A stretch of 36,443 bases of DNA from Streptomyces tailanensis (GTDB lineage: Bacteria > Actinomycetota > Actinomycetes > Streptomycetales > Streptomycetaceae), in contig NZ_VTHJ01000028.1 in assembly GCF_008386495.1 (NCBI RefSeq), positions 75,556 to 111,998 on the forward strand, written 5' to 3'. The translations under genes were made by a program, and so were the position numbers. The notes beneath the pieces are model-generated. The model was given only the letters and a program-made list of their open reading frames with translations. It was not told the origin of the DNA and ran no database searches. The stretch's first letter is position 1, and each line of letters starts with the position of its first letter. Positions 27,073 through 35,918 of this stretch are shown piece by piece.

Positions 27073-27223
27073 CAGCGGCACGACTGCCCGCAGCTACGAC
27101 ACGTCGACGCCGACAGCTCTGTTCGATGTGGCGATCTCGTGAAGGCGCTGTACCAAGCGGTAACCAGGGGCGATCATCACGGGACGGCTCGGCGGCGTAG
27201 GCGGATCGTCGAACGGAGTTCCC

Positions 27224-29431
27224 ATGGCACGTCACTCCCGGCGCAGGTTTCTCACCTATCTGGTGGCCGCGCCGACCCTCGCGGTCGCGACCAAGATCGG
27301 TCTGGACGCCTACGCTCCCGGCAGCGCCGACGCGGCGATTCCCACGCCGCCCGCACCGGCGGATCTGGTCGACCTCGGTGACCTGCTGATCCTGGCGGGG
27401 GCGCCCACCGCGAACATGCTGGTGCTGAAGGTCGACGAGGAAGGCATCGTCCACTTCCGGCTGCCTCGGGAGGAGGTCGGCCAGGGGCTGACCACGGCGG
27501 TGGCGATGCTCGTGGCGGAGGAGTTGGACACGCCGCTCGACCGGGTCCGGGTTCAACTGGACGACGCCCGGCCTGAGTTGCTGTTCAACCAGCTCACCGG
27601 CAGCTCCAACTCCGTCCGCTCCCTGTACGACCCGGTGCGTCACACCGCCGCGGCGGCGCGGGCGCGGATGGTCGGGGCCGCGGCGAAGCAATGGGGGCTT
27701 GAGGCCGACGACTTGACTGTGCGTCAAGGTGTCGTGGTGGCGACCGACGGCCGTACCGCCTCCTACGGCTCGCTGTCGGCGGCCGCGGCCTCCCTCGACC
27801 TGGGATCACTGGCCGTCACGCCCAAGAAGGCGGCGGACCACACGCTCGTCGGCACCCCCACCTCGCGCATCGACGCCCGCGCCCTGGTCACCGGCGAGCA
27901 GGCCTACACCCTCGACCTCGACGTGCCCGGTGCCAAGCCGTGCATGGTGCGGCGGCCGCCGACGATCAACGGCACCGTGAAGGCGGTGAACAACGAGGCC
28001 GCCGTGTGAGCCATGCCGGGTGTGCTGGACGTGGTCACCATCGGCACGGGTGTCGCCGTCGTCGCCGAAACGTTCGGGCAGGCGCTGGACGGCAAGGAAG
28101 CGCTCGACGTCACCTGGGGTCCCGGGACCGTCGACGCGCTGTCGGACGACGGCATCAAGGCGAGGCTGAAGGCGGCGACACCGTCGCTCGACGTGCTCGG
28201 GCTGCTGGTCAAGAAGGTGGAGGGCGAGTTCGACTTCGCGTTCGCGAGCCATGCGCCGCTGGAGACCAATTCCGCTGTCGCCGATGTGCGGAGCGACGGC
28301 GCCGAGGTCTGGTTGGGGCTCAAGTCGCCGATCATCGCGCAGGCCGCCATAGCCAAGGCCGTCGGGCTGCCGGTGTCCAAGGTGAAGGTGCACGTCGTGC
28401 AGTCGGGCGGGTCCTTCGGACGCCGGCTGTTCTACGACGCGGCGCTGGAGGCCGCCGCCGTGTCCAAGAAGAGCGGGCGGCCCATCCGGCTGATGTGGTC
28501 CCGGATCGACGACACGCGGCACGGACGGATGCGGCCCGCCACGCACCACCGGGTCCGTGCCACCTACGCGGCCGGACAGGTGCTCACCTTCCAGCACCAG
28601 GTGGCCGCCGTGGAGACCGACTTCCGGCACGGGCTCGGCGACGCGCTCACCGCCGCGGCGGCCAGTATCCCCAGCGGTATCGGCAATGCGACCTTCGCGC
28701 AGACTCTGTTCCTGACCACCGTGAAGTCCCCGTACAACTTCGGTCTCACCACGCAGACGCTCACCGAGGTGCCGCTCAAGATGCACACCGGGTCGTGGCG
28801 CTCGGTGTACTCGGCCAACACACGCGGGGCCGAGGAGATCATCGTCGACGAACTGGCGGCGAAGCTCGGCAAGGACCCTGTCGCCTTCCGGCGGGAGTTC
28901 CTCAAGACGGCTCGGCAGCGGGCCGTTCTCGCCAAGGTCGCGGAGGAGGGCGACTGGGGGAGGGAGCTGCCCGCCGGCTGGGCCCAGGGCGTCGGCTTCC
29001 ACGACGAGTACAAGGCCTGCACGGCCTGCCTGGTCGAGATCGACGCGACCGATCCGAAGGAGCCCCGGGTGACGAAGGCGGTCATCGCGGCCGACGTGGG
29101 CCGGGTGATCAACCCGCGCGGCCTTGAGGCCCAAATGCTCGGCGGGCTCACGGACGCCATCTCCACCACCCTGCGCGCCGGACTGCACATCGACGAGGGG
29201 CTCCCGCTGGAGGGCAGCTACTCGCAGTTCCACTACGCCCGTCAGAAGGACTCCCCGAAGGACGTGCAGATCTACGTCATCGAGGGCGCCGACGAACCCG
29301 GCGGCGCGGGCGAACTCGGCGTCCCCGCGGCCGTCGGCGCCGTCGCCAACGCCTACGCGCGGGCCACCGGAACCAAGCCGCGCAGCTTCCCGATCAACTT
29401 CGACGTGGACTTCACGCCCTTCCCTCGCTGA
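27224..29431 (+). pseudogene. Molybdenum hydroxylase large subunit (IorB-like), split by an in-frame TGA
   Basis: Two open frames, 27224-28009 and 28013-29431, are in the same phase and separated by one TGA (28007-28009). Read through, they make one 735-position protein, the usual length of the isoquinoline 1-oxidoreductase beta-subunit family. The first half begins with a Tat signal (SRRRFLT at 5-11) and a hydrophobic stretch, then LVDLGDLLILAG, the molybdopterin-binding part with REEVGQGLTTAVAMLVAEEL. The interruption falls in the a/b hammerhead region (NEAAV, stop, AMPGVLDV); homologues usually have a residue such as Arg there, and CGA to TGA is one transition. The second half keeps the substrate and cofactor regions: SGGSFGRRLFYD, HTGSWRSVYSAN and the catalytic Glu in GGAGELGVPA. 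Alternatives are read-through, a sequencing error, or two separate proteins. Confidence 0.85.
28007..28009 (+). other. In-frame TGA inside the IorB-like gene
   Basis: The only internal stop in 2208 bases. The frame is intact on both sides; the first ATG after it (28013) has no Shine-Dalgarno sequence, so separate translation of the second half is unlikely unless by reinitiation. Confidence 0.8.
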
Positions 29432-29458
29432 TTCACGCCAGGCTCCAGGAGCACATCC

Positions 29459-29917
29459 ATGCCCTCCCACACCTTCACCGTCAACGGCGAGTCCGTCACC
29501 GTCGACGCCCCCGACGACCTGCCCCTGCTCTGGGCGCTGCGCGATCTGCTCGGCATCCGCGGCCCCAAGTACGGCTGCGGCATCGACGTCTGCAAGGCCT
29601 GCACCAGCCACCTCGACGGCGAGGCGGTCCGGCCCTGCGTGGTGCCGGTCGCCGAGGCCGCGGGCCGTGAGGTCACCACCATCGAGGGGCTCGCCGACGG
29701 CGATGAACTGCACCCCGTCCAGGAGGCCTGGCTGGAGCAGGACGTCGCCCAGTGCGGCTACTGCCAACCCGGCCAGATCATGGCCGCCGTCGCCCTCCTC
29801 AAGCGCACCAAGAACCCCACCGACGCCGATATCGACGAGATAGCGAACGTCTGCCGCTGCGGCACCTACTTCCGCATCCGCGAGGCGATCAAGAGCGCGG
29901 CGGCGCGGATGGGCTGA
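29459..29917 (+). CDS. Molybdenum hydroxylase small subunit, two [2Fe-2S] clusters (IorA-like)
   Basis: This subunit carries electrons from the molybdenum site of the large subunit. The ATG at 29459 follows CAGGAGC. In 152 residues the plant-type ferredoxin cluster motif is complete (C40, C45, C48 and C60: GCGIDVCKACTSHLDGEAVRPC), as is the second cluster (CGYCQPGQ at about 98-105 and CRCG at about 132-135). It lies 27 bases after the interrupted large-subunit gene, with no FAD-subunit gene nearby, which fits the two-subunit isoquinoline-oxidoreductase type rather than the three-subunit CO dehydrogenase type. With the large subunit broken it may have no partner. Confidence 0.93.
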   Translation: MPSHTFTVNGESVTVDAPDDLPLLWALRDLLGIRGPKYGCGIDVCKACTSHLDGEAVRPCVVPVAEAAGREVTTIEGLADGDELHPVQEAWLEQDVAQCGYCQPGQIMAAVALLKRTKNPTDADIDEIANVCRCGTYFRIREAIKSAAARMG

Positions 29918-30106
29918 CGCGGATGGCGTGACCGAGGAGGGCCGCCCCGTCCGTCTGATGGACCTGCGACCGGCCGACAGGCCCGGACGTGGGAGGATCG
30001 GAGGTGGCGGGCCGGGGCCGCGCACCCGGCAGCCGTCGCCGTACGCGAGGACGCGCGTACACCAAGGCAGGACGCAGTACCAGGGCGCGAGCACTGAGGA
30101 GCACCG

Positions 30107-31291
30107 TTGAGCAGTTTGCGCTGGCTGACCGCGGGGGAGTCCCACGGTCCCGCACTTGTCGCGACGCTGGAGGGCCTTCCCGCCGGCGTGCCGATCACCA
30201 CGGAGATGGTGGCGGACCACCTGGCCCGGCGCCGGCTCGGCTATGGCCGCGGTGCGCGGATGAAGTTCGAGCGTGACGAGGTCACCTTCATCGGCGGTGT
30301 CCGGCACGGCCTGACCATGGGCTCCCCGGTCGCGATCATGGTCGGCAACACCGAGTGGCCGAAGTGGGAACAGGTCATGTCCGCCGACCCGGTCGACCCG
30401 GAGATCCTGGCCGGGCTGGCCCGCAACGCCCCGCTGACGCGTCCCCGCCCCGGCCACGCCGACCTGGCCGGGATGCAGAAGTACGGCTTCGACGAGGCCC
30501 GGCCCGTCCTGGAGCGCGCCTCCGCCCGTGAGACCGCGGCCCGTGTCGCCCTCGGTGCCGTCGCCAGGTCGTACCTGAAGGAGACGGCCGGGATCGAGAT
30601 CGTCTCGCACGTCGTCGAACTGGCGTCCGCGAAGGTCCCGCAGGGCGTGTACCCGACGCCCGCCGATGTGGAGAAGCTGGACGCGGACCCGGTGCGCTGT
30701 CTGGACGCGGACGCCTCGAAGGCGATGGTCGCGGAGATCGACCAGGCCCACAAGGACGGCGACACGCTCGGCGGAGTCGTTGAGATCCTGGCGTACGGCG
30801 TCCCGGTCGGCCTCGGCTCGCACGTGCACTGGGACCGCAAGCTGGACGCCCGCCTCGCCGGGGCGCTGATGGGCATCCAGGCGATCAAGGGCGTCGAGAT
30901 CGGTGACGGCTTCGAGCTGGCGCGGGTGCCGGGGTCGAAGGCGCACGACGAGATCGTGAAGACCGACGAGGGCATCCGGCGCACCTCGGGTCGCTCCGGT
31001 GGTACCGAAGGCGGGCTGTCCACGGGCGAACTGCTGCGCGTCCGTGCGGCGATGAAGCCGATCGCGACCGTGCCGCGCGCGCTGCGGACCGTCGACGTGA
31101 CCACGGGCGAGGCCGCGCAGGCGCACCACCAGCGCTCCGACGTCTCCGCGGTCCCGGCGGCCGGCATCGTCGCCGAGGCCATGGTCGCGCTGGTGCTCGC
31201 AGACGCCGTGGCGGAGAAGTTCGGCGGCGACAGCGTCACCGAGACCCGCCGCAACGTCCAGTCGTACCTCGACAACCTCGCGATCCGGTGA
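30107..31291 (+). CDS. aroC: Chorismate synthase
   Basis: The enzyme turns EPSP into chorismate, the branch point to aromatic amino acids, and needs reduced FMN. The start is TTG at 30107 (LSSLRWLTAGESHGPAL), supported by GAGGAG at 30097-30102. The 394 residues show the family motifs GESHGPAL (10-17), RPGHADLAGMQKYG (about 112-125) and RASARETAARVALGAVA (about 138-155), plus SGRSGGTEGGLSTGELLRVR. It overlaps aroK by 4 bases (GTGA), so aroC, aroK and aroB form a coupled operon. Confidence 0.97.
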   Translation: MSSLRWLTAGESHGPALVATLEGLPAGVPITTEMVADHLARRRLGYGRGARMKFERDEVTFIGGVRHGLTMGSPVAIMVGNTEWPKWEQVMSADPVDPEILAGLARNAPLTRPRPGHADLAGMQKYGFDEARPVLERASARETAARVALGAVARSYLKETAGIEIVSHVVELASAKVPQGVYPTPADVEKLDADPVRCLDADASKAMVAEIDQAHKDGDTLGGVVEILAYGVPVGLGSHVHWDRKLDARLAGALMGIQAIKGVEIGDGFELARVPGSKAHDEIVKTDEGIRRTSGRSGGTEGGLSTGELLRVRAAMKPIATVPRALRTVDVTTGEAAQAHHQRSDVSAVPAAGIVAEAMVALVLADAVAEKFGGDSVTETRRNVQSYLDNLAIR

Positions 31292-31806
31292 GGCCTGTGC
31301 CTGTCGTCGTTCTGGTCGGCCCCATGGGTGTCGGCAAGTCCACCGTGGGTCGGATGCTCGCCGAGCGGCTCGGGGTCGGCTACCGGGACACCGACGACGA
31401 CATCGTGGTGGAGCAGGGCCGGGCCATCGCCGAGATCTTCGTCGACGAGGGCGAGGCCGCCTTCCGCGCGATCGAGAAGCGGGCCGTGCACACCGCGCTG
31501 GCCGGCCACGACGGCGTCCTCGCCCTCGGCGGCGGCGCGATCCTCGACCCGGACACCCGCGGCCTGCTCGCCGGGCAGCGTGTCGTCTACCTCTCGATGG
31601 ACGTCGAGGAAGCGGTCAAGCGCACCGGCCTGAACACCGCCCGCCCGCTGCTGGCCGTCAACCCCCGCAAGCAGTGGCGGGAGCTGATGGAGGCCAGGCG
31701 CCACCTGTACGAGGAGGTCGCCACGGCCGTCGTGCCCACCGACGGTCGTACGCCCGAAGAAGTCGCCCAAGCGGCCCTGGACGCACTGGAGTTGAAGGAA
31801 GCATGA
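31288..31806 (+). CDS. aroK: Shikimate kinase
   Basis: The enzyme phosphorylates shikimate with ATP. The GTG at 31288 overlaps the aroC stop. In 172 residues the P-loop GPMGVGKS (11-18), the shikimate-binding DTDDDI region (about 35-40), R60 in AAFRAIEK and GGG (81-83) are all in place. The lid and adenine-binding arginines lie in RTGLNTARPLL (about 112-122). The length is usual for the family. It overlaps aroB by 4 bases (ATGA). Confidence 0.96.
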   Translation: MRPVPVVVLVGPMGVGKSTVGRMLAERLGVGYRDTDDDIVVEQGRAIAEIFVDEGEAAFRAIEKRAVHTALAGHDGVLALGGGAILDPDTRGLLAGQRVVYLSMDVEEAVKRTGLNTARPLLAVNPRKQWRELMEARRHLYEEVATAVVPTDGRTPEEVAQAALDALELKEA

Positions 31807-32894
31807 GCGAGACAGTGACCCGTATCCAGGTCGGCGGTTCGGCGGGCACCGAGCCGTACGAGGTCCTGGTGGGGCGTCAACTCCTCGGCGAGCTGGGCGG
31901 GTTGGTCGGCAGCCGGGCCAAGCGGGTGGCGGTGATCCATCCCGAGGCGCTGGACGGCACCGGAGAGGCGCTCCGCGCCGATCTGGCCGAGCAAGGCTAC
32001 GAGGCCGTCGCCATCCAGGTGCCGAACGCGGAGGAGGCGAAGACCGCCGAGGTCGCCGCGTACTGCTGGAAGGCGCTCGGCCAGTCCGGGTTCACCCGCA
32101 GCGATGTCATCGTCGGCGTCGGTGGCGGTGCCACCACGGACCTCGCGGGGTTCGTGGCGGCCACGTGGCTGCGCGGGGTGCGCTGGATCGCGATCCCGAC
32201 GACCGTGCTGGCCATGGTCGACGCGGCGGTGGGCGGCAAGACCGGCATCAACACCGCTGAGGGCAAGAACCTGGTGGGCTCCTTCCACCCGCCGGCCGGC
32301 GTGCTGTGCGACCTGGCGGCGCTGGAGTCGCTGTCGGTCAACGACTATGTCTCCGGCCTGGCAGAGATCATCAAGGCCGGTTTCATCGCCGATCCGGTGA
32401 TCCTGGACCTGATCGAGGCGGACCCGCAGGCCGCCCGTACGCCCGCCGGGCCGCACACGGCCGAGTTGATCGAGCGGTCGATCCGGGTCAAGGCCGAGGT
32501 GGTCTCGGGGGACCTGAAGGAGTCCGGGCGGCGGGAGATCCTCAACTACGGCCACACGCTCGCCCACGCGATCGAGAAGAACGAGCGCTACAAGTGGCGT
32601 CACGGCGCGGCGGTGTCGGTGGGCATGCACTTCGCGGCCGAACTGGGCCGTCTGGCAGGCCGGTTGGACGACGCGACGGCCGACCGGCACCGCACGGTGC
32701 TGGAGTCGGTGGGGCTGCCGTTGTACTACCGCTACGACCAGTGGCCCAAGCTGCTGGAGACCATGAAGGTCGACAAGAAGTCCCGGGGTGACCTGCTGCG
32801 CTTCATCGTCCTCGACGGCTTGGCCAAGCCCACCGTCCTGGAGGGCCCCGACCCCGCCGTACTCCTCGCGGCTTACGGCGAAGTGGGCCAGTAA
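31803..32894 (+). CDS. aroB: 3-Dehydroquinate synthase
   Basis: The NAD- and metal-dependent enzyme closes the first ring of the shikimate pathway. The ATG at 31803 overlaps the aroK stop; the open frame upstream is a shadow of aroK. In 363 residues the NAD-binding GVGGGATTDLAGFVAATWLRGV (about 102-123) and DAAVGGKTGIN (about 140-150) are present, as are the metal-ligand regions GLAEIIKAG and NYGHTLAHAIE (about 250-260) and the later histidine in VSVGMHFAAE. Together with aroC and aroK it forms a unit that supplies chorismate. Confidence 0.97.
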   Translation: MSETVTRIQVGGSAGTEPYEVLVGRQLLGELGGLVGSRAKRVAVIHPEALDGTGEALRADLAEQGYEAVAIQVPNAEEAKTAEVAAYCWKALGQSGFTRSDVIVGVGGGATTDLAGFVAATWLRGVRWIAIPTTVLAMVDAAVGGKTGINTAEGKNLVGSFHPPAGVLCDLAALESLSVNDYVSGLAEIIKAGFIADPVILDLIEADPQAARTPAGPHTAELIERSIRVKAEVVSGDLKESGRREILNYGHTLAHAIEKNERYKWRHGAAVSVGMHFAAELGRLAGRLDDATADRHRTVLESVGLPLYYRYDQWPKLLETMKVDKKSRGDLLRFIVLDGLAKPTVLEGPDPAVLLAAYGEVGQ

Positions 32895-32990
32895 CGCCCG
32901 CTCAGGTGCGGCTTGCCCGATTCGCCTTGTGTTCATGGCCACTTGGGCACTTCGGGCCGCCCCCGGCCGTTCACCAAGCGACGAGCGGGG

Positions 32991-33031
32991 ACGGTACCGT
33001 TCGGTAAGGGCGGGGTCGAAAGGCCCCGCCC
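32991..33031 (+). promoter_or_regulatory. Palindrome and hairpin between aroB and the kinase-like gene
   Basis: ACGGTACCGT (32991-33000) is a perfect 10-base palindrome. It is followed by GGGCGGGG (33008-33015) pairing with CCCCGCCC (33024-33031) around TCGAAAGG. The hairpin could terminate aroB, and the palindrome could be an operator of the next gene. Confidence 0.35.
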
Positions 33032-33072
33032 CGCCAGTGTCGATGTGACTGTACGAGATGGAGTGGCACCGG

Positions 33073-33999
33073 ATGCAGCACGCAGTGGGAGCTCCGCTGC
33101 CGCCGCCCCATCGGCCGGGGCAGGACCCGGCGACCCCGTGGTCGCCGACCGCGAACCAAGGACACCCGGCCCCCCTGCCCCCGGGCGCCCACCCGGGCCC
33201 CGCGCCGGCGAACCCGCCCGTGGCTCCGCCGACGCCGACCGCGCCTCCCGGTTCGGCGCCTCCGCCCGGCCCGGTGCCCCAGCCCACCCCGGGTTTCGCC
33301 GGCGCCCCCGGGCATCCGCACCCCTCGTCCCCGCAGCACGCCGGCATGCCGAGGGACACGACCGGGCACATCCAGCTGCCGCCGGGCGGCCCCGTCACCA
33401 TGCCGAGCCCGTCGCCCGCCGTGGGCGCGCCGGACGTCACGACCACCACGCTCGCGGTCCTGCTCATCGGGCCCGCCGGAGCGGGCAAGACGAGCGTCGC
33501 CAAGTACTGGGCGGATCACCGCCGGGTGCCCACCGCGCACATCAGCCTGGACGACGTACGCGAGTGGGTGCGCTCCGGTTTCGCGGACCCTCAGTCCGGC
33601 TGGAACGACAACTCCGAGGCGCAGTATCGTCTCGCCCGCCGCACCTGCGGCTTCGCGGCACGGAACTTCCTAGCCAACGGCATCTCGTGCATCCTCGACG
33701 ACGCCGTCTTCCCCGACCGCCCCGTCGTCGGCCTCGGCGGCTGGAAACGCCACGTCGGCCCCGGGCTGCTGCCCGTGGTCCTCCTCCCGGGCCTCGAGAT
33801 CGTCCTCGAACGAAACGCCGAGCGCACGGGCAACCGCCGCCTCACCGACGAAGAGGTCGCCCGCATCCACGGCCGCATGGCAGGTTGGTACGGCTCCGGC
33901 CTCCCCATCATCGACAACTCGCAGCTGGACGTACCGGCCACCGCACGGGTCCTGGACGAGGTCCTGGCAAGGTCGATAGCGAGCCCGCCCAAGTGGTAG
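33073..33999 (+). CDS. P-loop kinase-like ATPase with proline-rich N-terminus
   Basis: The protein has 308 residues from the ATG at 33073, which has GGAG 9 bases upstream; the ATG at 33058 would add five residues. The first 120 residues are Pro/Ala/Gly/His-rich and probably disordered. Then follows an AAA_33/zeta-toxin-like P-loop domain: Walker A GPAGAGKT (133-140), SLDDVREWVRSGF (158-170), CILDDAVFPDRP (206-217, probably Walker B-like) and RNAERTGNRRLTDEEVARIHGRMAGWY (247-273), which looks like the arginine lid of small-molecule or polynucleotide kinases. The substrate cannot be told from sequence. The gene lies alone between the aro operon and the efp cluster. Confidence 0.82.
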   Translation: MQHAVGAPLPPPHRPGQDPATPWSPTANQGHPAPLPPGAHPGPAPANPPVAPPTPTAPPGSAPPPGPVPQPTPGFAGAPGHPHPSSPQHAGMPRDTTGHIQLPPGGPVTMPSPSPAVGAPDVTTTTLAVLLIGPAGAGKTSVAKYWADHRRVPTAHISLDDVREWVRSGFADPQSGWNDNSEAQYRLARRTCGFAARNFLANGISCILDDAVFPDRPVVGLGGWKRHVGPGLLPVVLLPGLEIVLERNAERTGNRRLTDEEVARIHGRMAGWYGSGLPIIDNSQLDVPATARVLDEVLARSIASPPKW

Positions 34000-34040
34000 A
34001 AAGCTGAACCGATAAACACCGGCGACTGAGCCAACTCCAA

Positions 34041-34071
34041 AGGGGCGCGGGGAACTGCGCGACAAGCCCCC
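34041..34071 (+). repeat. Streptomyces intergenic repeat (GGGGCGCGGGGAACTGCGCGAC type)
   Basis: AGGGGCGCGGGGAACTGCGC followed by GACAAGCCCCC is a short dyad element (GGGGC with GCCCC, GCGC with GCGC) that I recall as very abundant between genes in Streptomyces. It lies in the 184-base gap after the kinase-like gene, where no gene is seen. Only one copy is in this window. Confidence 0.6.
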
Positions 34072-34183
34072 ACCGGCGCGCACACGGCACACAACCCATC
34101 GCCGCACCCCCGTACCTCGCACGGTGCCCCCCACTCGGCCCACTGAACCGGCGCCCACCCTGCGGAGCTCATAGGCTCGGCTC

Positions 34184-35290
34184 ATGTCAGAGGTCTACGC
34201 CGCCCGCCGGGAGCGGCTGAGGGAGCGCTGTCATGCGAGCGGCAGCGCGACGGCGCTCGTGACGCGTCCGGCCAATGTGCGGTACCTCACGGGCGCCGCA
34301 CCCCGCGACGCCGTTCTGCTGCTGGGCCGGGGCGAGGACGTACTCGTCTGCGGTGCCCAGCTGAGCGGCGAAGCCGCCCAGGGCCGCCTCGACGAGGCGG
34401 TACGCGTACAGGTGCTGCCGGGCCCCGGCGGCGACCCGGCGGTCGCCGCCGCCGACCTCGTCACGGCCCACGGCGCCGAAACCCTCGCCGTCGAGGAACA
34501 CCACCTCACCGTGGCCCGGCACCGCGCGATCCGCTCGGTCGCGCCCCGACTGCGCCTCGCCGACCTCGGCGGCGCGGTCGAGCAGCTGCGCGTCGTCAAG
34601 GACAAGGAGGAGATCTCCTGTCTGCGGATCGGCGCGGAGATCGCCGACCAGGCCCTGGGCGAGCTGCTCGAATCGATCCTCGTCGGCCGCACCGAGCGCC
34701 ACCTCGCCCTCGAACTGGAGCGCCGCCTCGTCGACCACGGCGCCGACGGCCCGGCCTTCCCCACCTCCGTCGCCACCGGCCCGAACTCCGGCCGCCCCGG
34801 CCACCTCCCCACCGATCGGAGGGTCGAGGAGGGCGACTTCCTCTCCGTATGCCTCGGCGCGACCTACCGCGGCTACCGCTGCGAGATCGGCCGTACGTTC
34901 GTCATCGGGACCTCGCCCGCCGACTGGCAGATCGAGCTGTACGACCTCGTCTTCGCAGCCCAGCGCACCGGACGGGAGGCCCTGGCACCCGGCGCCACGT
35001 ACCGCGCCGTCGACCGCGCGGCCCGCCAGGTGCTGGACTCCGCGGGGTACGGTGAGGGCCTTCCGCCGCTGATGGGGCACGGTGTCGGACTCGAAATCGA
35101 CGAGGACCCGCAGTTGGCCCCCGCGGCCATGGGTAAACTGGACGCTTGCGTGCCGGTCACCGTCGAACCGGGGGTCCACCTCCCGGGCCGGGGCGGCGTC
35201 CGGATCGATGACACGCTCGTCGTACGCCCCGAGGCGGACGGCGGACCCGAGCTACTCACCATCACGACCAAGGAGCTGCTCGCGCTCTAG
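34184..35290 (+). CDS. M24 (Xaa-Pro peptidase-like) protein with altered metal site
   Basis: It has 368 residues from the ATG at 34184. The N-terminal creatinase-type domain (about 1-125) and the C-terminal pita-bread domain (about 135-365) are both complete. The usual five metal ligands (Asp, Asp, His, Glu, Glu) are not: the first Asp position is C223 (LSVCLGA), the second is E234 (RCEIGRTF), H299 (GHGVGLE) and E328 (TVEPGV) are kept, and the last Glu is D342 (GVRIDDT). The histidine of the usual PH motif is also displaced by one residue (RPGHLPTDR). An active dinuclear peptidase is therefore doubtful. It lies upstream of efp, where M24 peptidase genes are often found. Confidence 0.88.
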   Translation: MSEVYAARRERLRERCHASGSATALVTRPANVRYLTGAAPRDAVLLLGRGEDVLVCGAQLSGEAAQGRLDEAVRVQVLPGPGGDPAVAAADLVTAHGAETLAVEEHHLTVARHRAIRSVAPRLRLADLGGAVEQLRVVKDKEEISCLRIGAEIADQALGELLESILVGRTERHLALELERRLVDHGADGPAFPTSVATGPNSGRPGHLPTDRRVEEGDFLSVCLGATYRGYRCEIGRTFVIGTSPADWQIELYDLVFAAQRTGREALAPGATYRAVDRAARQVLDSAGYGEGLPPLMGHGVGLEIDEDPQLAPAAMGKLDACVPVTVEPGVHLPGRGGVRIDDTLVVRPEADGGPELLTITTKELLAL

Positions 35291-35349
35291 CCTTCGAGCT
35301 GTGCGCGTGCGCCGGGGTCGTCCACGTCAGTCCAGGAGATTCCGCAACC

Positions 35350-35916
35350 GTGGCTTCCACGAACGACCTCAAGAACGGCATGGTGCTCAAGCTCGATGGC
35401 GGCCAGCTGTGGTCCGTCGTCGAGTTCCAGCACGTCAAGCCCGGCAAGGGCCCGGCCTTCGTGCGCACCAAGCTCAAGAACGTGCTCTCCGGGAAGGTCG
35501 TCGACAAGACCTTCAACGCCGGCGTCAAGGTCGAGACGGCCACCGTCGACAAGCGCGACATGCAGTTCTCCTACATGGACGGCGAGTACTTCGTCTTCAT
35601 GGACATGGAGACCTACGACCAGCTCATGGTCGACCGCAAGGCCGTCGGCGACGCCGCCAACTTCCTGATCGAGGGCTTCACCGCCACCGTCGCGCAGCAC
35701 GAGGGCGAGGTGCTCTTCGTCGAGCTGCCGGCCGCCGTCGAGCTCGTCGTCCAGGAGACCGAGCCGGGCGTCCAGGGCGACCGCTCCACCGGTGGCACCA
35801 AGCCCGCCACCCTGGAGACCGGCCATCAGATCCAGGTCCCGCTCTTCATCACCACCGGCGAGAAGATCAAGGTCGACACCCGCACGAGCGACTACCTCGG
35901 CCGGGTGAACAGCTAA
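35350..35916 (+). CDS. efp: Translation elongation factor P
   Basis: EF-P helps ribosomes through consecutive prolines. The GTG at 35350 follows AGGAG (35333-35337). The 188 residues form the three beta-barrel domains: the KOW-like first domain with the tip loop KPGKGPAF, in which K33 is the contact residue; the middle OB domain (about 66-125) and the last (about 130-188, ending in TRTSDYLGRVNS). The PGKGP loop is the kind seen in actinobacterial EF-P that is reported to work with an unmodified lysine; no modification gene is next to it. nusB follows after 2 bases. Confidence 0.97.
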   Translation: MASTNDLKNGMVLKLDGGQLWSVVEFQHVKPGKGPAFVRTKLKNVLSGKVVDKTFNAGVKVETATVDKRDMQFSYMDGEYFVFMDMETYDQLMVDRKAVGDAANFLIEGFTATVAQHEGEVLFVELPAAVELVVQETEPGVQGDRSTGGTKPATLETGHQIQVPLFITTGEKIKVDTRTSDYLGRVNS

Positions 35917-35918
35917 CC

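Noticed and set aside
27940..29127. A 395-codon plus-strand frame crossing the TGA of the IorB-like gene
   Set aside because: Arg/Gly/Ala-rich frame shadow. All family motifs lie in the other frame, so there is no frameshifted continuation.
29928..30110. A 60-codon frame between the iron-sulfur subunit and aroC, ending on the aroC start
   Set aside because: It has no recognisable sequence and is Arg/Gly/Pro-rich as expected of random GC-rich DNA; a real start with ribosome site for aroC lies in another frame.
27806..31129. A 1107-codon open frame on the minus strand across the molybdenum-enzyme and aroC region
   Set aside because: It is the complement of well-identified plus-strand genes; high GC keeps the frame open. 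The protein is a low-complexity Arg/Gly/Leu/Asp mix without domains.
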